Positions 8,929 to 15,568 of a DNA stretch of 64,000 nt are shown here, in pieces (position 1 is the stretch's first letter; each line of letters begins with the position of its first letter). The notes under the pieces are model-generated. The model did not search any database and was not told the DNA's origin. It saw nothing but the letters and a program-made list of their open reading frames with translations. The stretch is from CAWCFV01 sp963794995 (GTDB lineage: Bacteria; Actinomycetota; Actinomycetes; JACCUZ01). The stretch spans positions 1,364,001-1,428,000 of the forward strand of contig CAWCFV010000002.1 in assembly GCA_963794995.1 (NCBI GenBank), read 5' to 3'. Position numbers and translations under genes: made by a program.

Positions 8929-10028
8929 GGAAGTCCTCGGTCCACCTCGCCGACGGGCGAGAGCTGTTCTTCTTCGACGACGACGCCACCGCCAGGACGG
9001 TGGACCGGGCCGGCGTCGAGGACCGACGCCCCCTCGAGACCACCACGACGGCCTCCGAGATCCGCTACGACGCCCTGCTCGACGAGTGGGTCGCGGTGGC
9101 CTCCCACCGGCAGAGCCGCACCCACCTCCCGCCGGCGGACGAGTGCCCCCTGTGCCCGTCGCGCGACGGGCGGCAGACGGAGGTCCCGGCCGACGACTAC
9201 GACGTCGTCGTCTTCGAGAACCGGTTCCCGTCCTTCGCCGCCGACCACGCCCACGACGTCGACCCCGGGTCGGGCACGTCCACGTCCGGGGACCGCCGGC
9301 CCGGCCTGGGACGCTGCGAGGTGGTCTGCTTCACCAGCGACCACGACCTGCCGGTCAGCGGGCTCTCGCCCGAGCGGGTGCGCCTGGTGCTCGAGGCCTG
9401 GGCCGACCGCAGCGCGGCTCTCGCCGCGCTGCCGTTCGTGGAGCAGGTCTACTGCTTCGAGAACCGGGGCGAGGAGATCGGGGTGACCCTGAGCCATCCC
9501 CACGGGCAGATCTACGGCTACCCGTTCGTCACCCCGCGCACCCGGACCATGCTCGACGCGGCGCGGCGGCACCGCGAGCGCACCGGCCGCGACCTGTTCG
9601 CCGACCGCGTGGAGCAGGAGGTCTCCGACGGGTCCCGCGTCGTCGTCGACAGCGAGCACTGGGTCGCCTTCGTCCCGTTCGCCGCCCGGTGGCCGGTGGA
9701 GGTGCACCTCTACCCGCGCCGCGGCGTGCCCGACCTCCCGGCGCTGGACGCGGCCGCCCGGGACGACTTCCCCGGGATCTACCTCCAGCTGCTCGGCGCG
9801 CTCGACGGCCTCTACGACGCCCCGCTGCCCTACATCTCCGGCTGGCACCAGGCTCCGGTCCGGGTCGACCGTGACCTGGCGTCGCTGCACCTCGAGCTCT
9901 TCTCGGTCAAGCGCGCGGCGAACAAGCTGAAGTTCCTCGCGGGCTCCGAGTCCGGCATGGGCGCGTTCGTCAACGACATCGCACCCGAGCGGTCCGCGGC
10001 GATGCTGCGCGACGCCCTGCCGCGGTGA
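8925..10028 (+). CDS. galT: Galactose-1-phosphate uridylyltransferase
   Basis: A 367-aa GalT of the Leloir pathway: UDP-glucose + galactose-1-phosphate to glucose-1-phosphate + UDP-galactose. The catalytic motif HPHGQ is present at residues 191-195, with His193 matching the nucleophile that forms the UMP-enzyme intermediate. An N-terminal zinc-type pair CPLC (Cys74, Cys77), the substrate strand FENRFPSF (97-104), and a second histidine region SGWHQAPVR are also seen. The start is a GTG that overlaps the deoR stop (GTGA). The 3' end overlaps galK in the same way, so the three genes are translationally coupled. No galE (epimerase) and no sugar transporter lie in the window. Confidence 0.95.
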   Translation: MRKSSVHLADGRELFFFDDDATARTVDRAGVEDRRPLETTTTASEIRYDALLDEWVAVASHRQSRTHLPPADECPLCPSRDGRQTEVPADDYDVVVFENRFPSFAADHAHDVDPGSGTSTSGDRRPGLGRCEVVCFTSDHDLPVSGLSPERVRLVLEAWADRSAALAALPFVEQVYCFENRGEEIGVTLSHPHGQIYGYPFVTPRTRTMLDAARRHRERTGRDLFADRVEQEVSDGSRVVVDSEHWVAFVPFAARWPVEVHLYPRRGVPDLPALDAAARDDFPGIYLQLLGALDGLYDAPLPYISGWHQAPVRVDRDLASLHLELFSVKRAANKLKFLAGSESGMGAFVNDIAPERSAAMLRDALPR

Positions 10029-11191
10029 GCGACCTCGTCGGTGACCACGCCACGGTCAAGGCCGCCTTCGACGAGCTGACCGGCGCCGAGCCCGAGGGCG
10101 TCTGGTCCTCGCCCGGGCGGGTCAACCTGATCGGCGAGCACACCGACTACAACGGCGGCTTCGCGATGCCCTTCGCCATCGCGGCCCGGGCCTACGTGGC
10201 AGCACGGCGTCGCGACGACGGCGTGCTGCGGATGCGCTCCGTGCAGCTGCCCGACGGCGACACCACGGTCCGGGTGGACGACCTGGCACCGGGCACGCCG
10301 CGCGGCTGGGCGGCGTACGTCGCCGGCGTCGTCTGGGCTGCCCGGCAGGCGGGACACGACGTCGGTGGGATGGACGTCGTCGTCGACGGCCGGGTGCCGC
10401 TCGGGAGCGGCCTGTCGTCGTCGCACGCCCTCGAGTGCGCGGTCGCGGCGGCCACCGCCGCGCTGCACGGCACCGCGAGCTCGCTGGACGACCTGGCCCG
10501 GCTCTCGCTGGTCGCGGAGAACGACTTCGTCGGCGCACCGACCGGCATGCTCGACCAGCTCGCGTCCCTGCACTGCACCGCCGGCCACGCGATCGTGCTC
10601 GACAACCGCTCGCTGGCGGTCGAGCAGGTGCCGCTGGACGTGGCCGCCGCGGGCCTGCGGCTCCTCGTCGTGGACACCCGGGTGCACCACGACCACGCCG
10701 AGGGCGGCTACGGGCAGCGGCGGGCGTCCTGTGAGCGCGCCGCCGCCCTGCTGGGCGTCGACGCGCTGCGCGACGTGGCCGAGGACGGCCTGGCGGGCGC
10801 GCTGGCCCGGCTGCCCGACGACGAGCTGCGCCGCCGGGTCCGGCACGTGGTCACCGAGAACGCCCGGGTGGAGGCCGCGGCGGCCGCCCTCCGCGGCGGC
10901 GACTGGAGGTCGCTGGGCAGGCTCATGGACGCCTCTCACGAGTCGCTGCGCGTCGACTACGAGGTGAGCTGCGACGAGCTGGACGTGGCGGTGACGGCGC
11001 TGCGCGGGGCGGGCGCCCTGGGTGCCCGGATGACCGGCGGCGGCTTCGGCGGCTCGGCGATCGCCCTGCTGCCCGCCAGGGCGGTGGACACCGCCCGTGA
11101 GGCGGTGCGCCACGCGTTCGACCGACGCGGCTGGAGCGCCCCCGAGGCCTTCGAGGTGCAGCCTTCGCCGGGGATGCGCCGCGACGACTGA
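10025..11191 (+). CDS. galK: Galactokinase
   Basis: A 388-aa GHMP-superfamily kinase that phosphorylates galactose at C1 with ATP. The galactokinase signature GRVNLIGEHTDYNGG spans residues 31-45, the GHMP ATP loop PLGSGLSSS spans about 125-133, and the third motif GARMTGGGFGGSAI lies near the C-terminus. Length is normal. The GTG start overlaps the galT stop by 4 bp. The order deoR-galT-galK gives a compact Leloir operon. The gap to the next gene (71 bp) contains a separate -10-like element, so galK is likely the last gene of the operon proper. Confidence 0.96.
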   Translation: MSDLVGDHATVKAAFDELTGAEPEGVWSSPGRVNLIGEHTDYNGGFAMPFAIAARAYVAARRRDDGVLRMRSVQLPDGDTTVRVDDLAPGTPRGWAAYVAGVVWAARQAGHDVGGMDVVVDGRVPLGSGLSSSHALECAVAAATAALHGTASSLDDLARLSLVAENDFVGAPTGMLDQLASLHCTAGHAIVLDNRSLAVEQVPLDVAAAGLRLLVVDTRVHHDHAEGGYGQRRASCERAAALLGVDALRDVAEDGLAGALARLPDDELRRRVRHVVTENARVEAAAAALRGGDWRSLGRLMDASHESLRVDYEVSCDELDVAVTALRGAGALGARMTGGGFGGSAIALLPARAVDTAREAVRHAFDRRGWSAPEAFEVQPSPGMRRDD

Positions 11192-11262
11192 GCCGGCCGG
11201 TGGGGCAGCGCCGTTGCCTGGGCGATTTGTCCCGGTTCTCCGGTCCCTGGTAGGACCGTGGG

Positions 11263-11937
11263 GTGACTCCCCTGCCCCCGGGTGGCCGCCGCCCCCTGCC
11301 CCGGCGCCCGCACCCCGAGCGGTCCGCGTCCCACCCGGCCGGACCGGGCTCGCCCGCGGAGCGGGCCCTTCAGCGCCGACTCGGCACCACCGCGCGCGCC
11401 GACCGGTTCTACGACGACCAGGTTCTCGACCACCTCAACCCGGACATGCGCGACTTCGTCTGCCGGCAGCGGATGTTCTTCCTGGCGACCGCGGACGCCG
11501 CGGGCGCCTGCGACAACACCCTGCGCGCCGGGCCGCCCGGTCTCGTCGAGGTGCTCGACGAGCGGACGCTGGCCTGGCCGGAGTACAAGGGCAACGGCGT
11601 GCTGGCCAGCCTCGCGAACATCATGGAGAACCCGCAGGTCGGCATGCTGATGGTCGACTTCGTGCACGACGGCGTCGGCCTGCACGTCAACGGCACGGCA
11701 CGGCTGGTCGAGCCGGCGGCCGCTGCGCTGGCCGGGCTCGAGGCGGATGCTCCCGCGGGCCGCACCGCCTCCGCGTGGGTGGTGGTCCGGGTGACGGAGG
11801 CCTACATCCACTGCTCCAAGCACATCCCGCGCCTCGCCGAGGTGCCCGCGGCCGAGGCCACGAGTGCCCGACGGGTCCGGACCGCTGACTACTTCGGGAC
11901 CGTCGCGGCCCGTCGGAGGGACGACGCCGCCTCCTAG
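11263..11937 (+). CDS. Pyridoxamine 5'-phosphate oxidase-like FMN-binding protein
   Basis: A 224-aa protein with the split-barrel FMN-binding fold. After a disordered basic N-terminus of about 50 residues come MRDFVCRQRMFFLATADAAG, the strand PPGLVEVLDE, the NGVLASLANIMENPQVGMLMVDF core, and VTEAYIHCSKHIPRL, all typical of the PNPOx-like family often annotated as general flavin oxidoreductases. True PNPOx catalytic context is lacking, so a role in vitamin B6 synthesis should not be assumed; F420- or FMN-dependent reduction is possible. TAGGAC ends 6 nt before the GTG, suggesting its own leaderless transcript. It converges with icd with only 7 bp between the stop codons and no terminator hairpin. 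Confidence 0.82.
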   Translation: MTPLPPGGRRPLPRRPHPERSASHPAGPGSPAERALQRRLGTTARADRFYDDQVLDHLNPDMRDFVCRQRMFFLATADAAGACDNTLRAGPPGLVEVLDERTLAWPEYKGNGVLASLANIMENPQVGMLMVDFVHDGVGLHVNGTARLVEPAAAALAGLEADAPAGRTASAWVVVRVTEAYIHCSKHIPRLAEVPAAEATSARRVRTADYFGTVAARRRDDAAS

Positions 11938-11944
11938 CGGCAGT

Positions 11945-13163
11945 TCAGGCGAGGGCGGCGGCGAGGTTCTCGTCGAGCGCGGCGAGGAACTCCTCGGTCG
12001 TGAGGAACGCCTGGTCCTTGGACACCAGCAGGGCGAGGTCCTTGGTCATCTGGCCGCTCTCGACCGTCTCGACGCAGACCCGCTCGAGGGTCTCTGCGAA
12101 GCCGGTCACCTCGGGCGTGCCGTCGAGCTTGCCGCGGTGCTTGAGACCCCCGGTCCACGCGAAGATCGACGCGATCGGGTTGGTCGAGGTCGGCTTGCCC
12201 GCCTGGTGCTGGCGGAAGTGCCGGGTCACCGTGCCGTGCGCGGCCTCGGCCTCGACGGTCCGGCCGTCCGGGGTCATCAGCACCGAGGTCATCAGGCCCA
12301 GCGAGCCGAAGCCCTGCGCGACCGTGTCGGACTGCACGTCACCGTCGTAGTTCTTGCAGGCCCAGACGTAGCCGCCCTCCCACTTCATGGCGGCGGCGAC
12401 CATGTCGTCGATCAGCCGGTGCTCGTAGGTCAGGCCCTTGGCCTCGAAGTCGGCCTTGAACTCCTTCTCGAACACCTCGGCGAAGATGTCCTTGAAGGCA
12501 CCGTCGTACGCCTTGAGGATCGTGTTCTTCGTCGACATGTACACGGGGTACTCGCGCTGCAGCCCGTAGGCGAACGAGGCCCGCGCGAAGTCCTCGATCG
12601 ACTTGTTGAAGTTGTACATGCCCATCGCGACGCCGCCGTCGTCGCCGAAGTTCGCGACGACGTGCTGGATCGGCTCGGAGCCGTCGGCCGGCGTGAAGGT
12701 GATGGTCAGCTCGCCGGCGCCGGGCACCTTGAAGTTGGTGGCCTTGTACTGGTCGCCGTGCGCGTGACGGCCGATGATGATCGGCTTGGTCCAGCCCGGC
12801 ACCAGGCGCGGGATGTTGCTGATGATGATCGGCTCGCGGAAGACGACGCCGCCGAGGATGTTGCGGATCGTGCCGTTCGGGCGAGACCCACATCTTCTTC
12901 AGCCCGAACTCCTCGACCCGGGCCTCGTCCGGCGTGATGGTCGCGCACTTCACCCCGACGCCGTGCTTCTTGATGGCGTTCGCGGCGTCGACGGTGATCT
13001 GGTCGTCGGTCGCGTCGCGGCTCTCGATGCCGAGGTCGTAGTAGTGCAGGTCGACGTCGAGGTAGGGGTGGACCAGGCGGTCCTTGATGAACTGCCAGAT
13101 GATCCGGGTCATCTCGTCGCCGTCGAGCTCGACGACCGGGTTCTGCACCTTGATCTTGGCCAC
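11945..13163 (-). CDS. icd: NADP-dependent isocitrate dehydrogenase, interrupted by a one-base frameshift
   Basis: Converts isocitrate to 2-oxoglutarate in the TCA cycle. The reading frame is broken: the 5' part (MAKIKVQNPVVELDGDEMTRIIW to KKMWVSP) and the 3' part (NGTIRNILGG, PGWTKPIIIGRHAHGDQYKA, to the stop) lie in different frames. Restoring the family motif SPNGTIRNILGG needs removal of one base near 12878, where the plus strand reads GCCGTTCGGGCGA instead of the expected GCCGTTGGGCGA. With it removed, a complete 405-aa type II (homodimeric, eukaryote-like) IDH results. Key residues are otherwise intact (TRIIW, YMSTKNTILKAYDG, NYDGDVQSD). GAGGAG lies 8 nt before the GTG start. Because this is a central enzyme and the rest is undamaged, a sequencing or assembly error is most likely. 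Confidence 0.88.
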
Positions 13164-13192
13164 GGGACTGCTCCTCGGAGTTCGGGTCGGTC

Positions 13193-13246
13193 GTTGAGTT
13201 CGTTGAGGTCGTTGAGTTCGTTGAAGTCGTTGAGTTCGTTGAGGTC
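13193..13246. repeat. Six tandem 9-bp units between mdh and icd
   Basis: The units gttgagttc, gttgaggtc and gttgaagtc alternate six times without a break, making three 18-bp higher-order repeats. They fill half of the 106-bp mdh-icd gap. They end about 30 bp before the icd start codon, so they would be in the icd leader if the two genes are co-transcribed. Confidence 0.85.
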
Positions 13247-13269
13247 GTACGCGTGCGGTGGCGCGCCGG

Positions 13270-14271
13270 TCAGACGAGGCCGAGGTCGCGCACGGCGTCG
13301 CGCTCCTCGGCGAGCTCGGCCACCGAGGCGTCGATCCGGGTGCGCGAGAAGTCGTCGACGTCCAGGCCCTGGACGATCTCCCAGTCGCCGCCCGAGGACG
13401 TGACCGGGAAGGACGACACCAACCCCTCGGGCACGCCGTAGGAGCCGTCGGAGACGATCGCGGCCGAGGTCCAGTCGCCCTCGGGGGTGCCGGTCACCCA
13501 GCTGTGCACGTGGTCGACGGCGGCGTTGGCGGCGGACGCGGCCGACGACGCGCCGCGGGCCTCGATGATGGCTGCGCCGCGCTTGGCGACCGTCGGGATG
13601 AAGACGTCGGCGATCCACGCGTCGTCGCCGACGACCTCGCGGGCCGCCTTGCCGCCGACAAGGGCGTGCGACAGGTCCGGGTACTGCGTCGCCGAGTGGT
13701 TGCCCCAGATAGCGAGGCGCTCGATCTCGGTCACCGGCGTCGACGTCTTGGCCGCGAGCTGGCTCATCGCGCGGTTGTGGTCCAGCCGCGTCATCGCGGT
13801 GAACCTCGACCTCGGCACGTCGGGCGCGTGGGCGGCCGTGATCAAGGCGTTCGTGTTGGCCGGGTTGCCGACGACGAGGACCCGCACGTCGTCCGCGGCG
13901 CCGGCGTTGATCGCCGCGCCCTGCGGCTTGAAGATGCCGCCGTTGGCCTCGAGCAGGTCACCACGCTCCATGCCTGCGGCTCGCGGCCGCGCGCCCACCA
14001 GCAGCGCGACGTTCACCCCGTCGAAGGCAGCCCGCGCGTCGTCGGTGACGTCGATGCCGGCCAGCAGCGGGAAGGCGCAGTCGTCGAGCTCCATCGCGGT
14101 GCCCTCGGCAGCCTTCAGGGCGGGCGCGATCTCCAGCAGCCGCAGCCGCACCGGGACGTCCGGGCCCAGCAGCTGGCCGGAGGCGACCCGGAACAGCAGG
14201 GCGTAGCCGATGGCGCCGGCCGCACCGGTGACGGTCACGGTCACGGGGGCGGTGCGGGGACTCGGGGCCAT
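13270..14271 (-). CDS. mdh: NAD-dependent malate dehydrogenase
   Basis: A 333-aa malate dehydrogenase that oxidises malate to oxaloacetate in the TCA cycle. The Rossmann motif GAAGAIGYALLFRVASG is near the N-terminus, followed by LLEIAPALKAAEGTAMELDDCAFPLL, RPRAAGMERGDLL (active-site loop), VVGNPANTNALI, RLDHNRA (catalytic Asp region) and IWGNHSATQYPD (catalytic His). This is the cytosolic/chloroplast-like ~330-aa class found in actinobacteria. The start is ATG 14271, because GAAGGAGC lies 8-9 nt upstream; an upstream in-frame ATG at 14325 would extend into the presumed operator. It precedes icd by 106 bp. Confidence 0.95.
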   Translation of the reverse strand: MAPSPRTAPVTVTVTGAAGAIGYALLFRVASGQLLGPDVPVRLRLLEIAPALKAAEGTAMELDDCAFPLLAGIDVTDDARAAFDGVNVALLVGARPRAAGMERGDLLEANGGIFKPQGAAINAGAADDVRVLVVGNPANTNALITAAHAPDVPRSRFTAMTRLDHNRAMSQLAAKTSTPVTEIERLAIWGNHSATQYPDLSHALVGGKAAREVVGDDAWIADVFIPTVAKRGAAIIEARGASSAASAANAAVDHVHSWVTGTPEGDWTSAAIVSDGSYGVPEGLVSSFPVTSSGGDWEIVQGLDVDDFSRTRIDASVAELAEERDAVRDLGLV

Positions 14272-14310
14272 GGGAGGGCGCTCCTTCGCATCGGTGGCTG
14301 TGCGCGCAAG

Positions 14311-14330
14311 GTCTCTCGTCGTCAAGAGAC
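14311..14330. promoter_or_regulatory. Palindromic element upstream of mdh
   Basis: GTCTCT (14311-14316) and AGAGAC (14325-14330) are inverted repeats around an 8-bp centre. Read on the minus strand the core is TCTTGACGACGAGA, an imperfect palindrome that contains a TTGAC -35-like hexamer. It lies 40 bp upstream of the mdh start, so it may be an operator over the mdh promoter. The 114-bp gap has no other obvious element. Confidence 0.4.
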
Positions 14331-14385
14331 TTTCTCCTCGCGAGGTTATCCCAGCACCCGGCGGAGCTCCTGGGGAGGGCGGGGC

Positions 14386-14706
14386 TCAGCGCGAGGGCGG
14401 GACGATGATCGCGAAGACCACCAGGGCCGTACCCATGCTGGCGAGCACCAGCACGTCGAAGGCTCGGCTGCGCACCACCAGCAGCCCGACCCGCCGGACC
14501 GGCAGCACCAGCCGCGCGAAGCCCGCGAGCAGGACCGAGACCCCCAGCAGCAGGCAGCCGCTGCGGAAGTGGCCGAACGCGACGGCCCCCAGACCGACGA
14601 CCCCGAGGCCCAGGACCGAGAGCAGCGGCCACTGCCGACCGACCCAGCCGCCGCGGATCGGCGGCCGGTCGTCGTGGGGGCGCCCGGCGCCGTCGGAGGT
14701 GCTCAC
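14386..14706 (-). CDS. DUF3017 family small membrane protein
   Basis: A 106-aa protein with three predicted transmembrane helices (WPLLSVLGLGVVGLGAVAFGHF, LLLGVSVLLAGFARLVL, FDVLVLASMGTALVVFAIIV), matching in size and position the DUF3017 proteins found between folD and mdh in actinobacteria. The function is unknown. The GTG start overlaps the folD stop by 4 bp (GTGA), so it is coupled to folD translation. Nothing in the sequence suggests catalysis. Confidence 0.8.
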   Translation of the reverse strand: MSTSDGAGRPHDDRPPIRGGWVGRQWPLLSVLGLGVVGLGAVAFGHFRSGCLLLGVSVLLAGFARLVLPVRRVGLLVVRSRAFDVLVLASMGTALVVFAIIVPPSR

Positions 14707-15554
14707 CCCGCCGAGCGCTCCGCGCTCTCGACGACGTTGAGCAGCAGCATCGCCCGCGTCATCGGCCCGGCTCCGCCGGGCACGGGAGCGAGATGGCCGG
14801 CCACCCCGGCGACGTCCGGCGCGACGTCGCCGACCAGCCCGTTCTCGGTCCGGGTGATCCCCACGTCGACGACCGTCGCACCGGGCTTGACCATGTCGGC
14901 GGTGACGAGGCCGGGCACCCCGGCGGCCGCCACGACGACGTCGGCGCGGCGCAGGTGGCCGGCCAGGTCGCGGGTCCGGGTGTGGCACAGCGTCACGGTC
15001 GCGTTCTCGCTGCGCCGGGTCAGCAGCAGGCCCAGCGGACGGCCGACGGTGACCCCCCGGCCCACGACGGCGACGTCGAGTCCGGCCGGGTCGATGCCGT
15101 ACTCCCGGAGCAGGTGCACGATCCCCCGCGGCGTGCACGGCAGCGGACCCGGCTCGCCGAGCACCAGCCGGCCGAGGTTCGTGGGGTGCAGCCCGTCGGC
15201 GTCCTTGCCGGGGTCCATCCGGAGCAGGGCGGAGCCCGCGTCGAGCCCGCCGGGCAGGGGCAGCTGGACGATGTAGCCGGTGCACGCCGGGTCGGCGTTG
15301 AGCTCGTCGACCACCGCCTCGACCTCTGCCTGGGTCGCGGTCGCCGGTAGCTCGCGCTGCAGCGAGGTGATCCCTACCTGTGCGCAGTCGCGGTGCTTGC
15401 CCGCGACGTAGGACCGGCTGCCGGGGTCGTCACCGACGAGGACGGTGCCCAGGCCCGGGACCACGCCGCGCTCGCGAAGGCGGGCGACGCGCTCGGTGAG
15501 GTCGGCGCGGATGCCCGCCGCGGTGGCCTTGCCGTCGAGGATCGTTGCGCTCAC
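14703..15554 (-). CDS. folD: Bifunctional methylene-tetrahydrofolate dehydrogenase/cyclohydrolase
   Basis: A 283-aa FolD. It interconverts 5,10-methylene-, methenyl- and 10-formyl-THF and so supplies 10-formyl-THF to PurN and PurH encoded upstream. Motifs include SRSYVAGKHRDCAQVGI (the catalytic YxxxK tyrosine and lysine), GYIVQLPLPGGLD, DPGKDADGLHPTNLG, the NADP-binding VVGRGVTVGRPLGLLL and PVPGGAGPMTRAML near the C-terminus. It starts 14 bp after the diguanylate cyclase stop. In related genomes folD usually follows purH directly, so the cyclase gene appears to have been inserted between them. Confidence 0.96.
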   Translation of the reverse strand: MSATILDGKATAAGIRADLTERVARLRERGVVPGLGTVLVGDDPGSRSYVAGKHRDCAQVGITSLQRELPATATQAEVEAVVDELNADPACTGYIVQLPLPGGLDAGSALLRMDPGKDADGLHPTNLGRLVLGEPGPLPCTPRGIVHLLREYGIDPAGLDVAVVGRGVTVGRPLGLLLTRRSENATVTLCHTRTRDLAGHLRRADVVVAAAGVPGLVTADMVKPGATVVDVGITRTENGLVGDVAPDVAGVAGHLAPVPGGAGPMTRAMLLLNVVESAERSAG

Positions 15555-15568
15555 GGGCGTGGAGTCTG

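Noticed and set aside
13193..13246. Possible CRISPR array
   Set aside because: The units are contiguous 9-mers with no unique spacers and no cas genes nearby.
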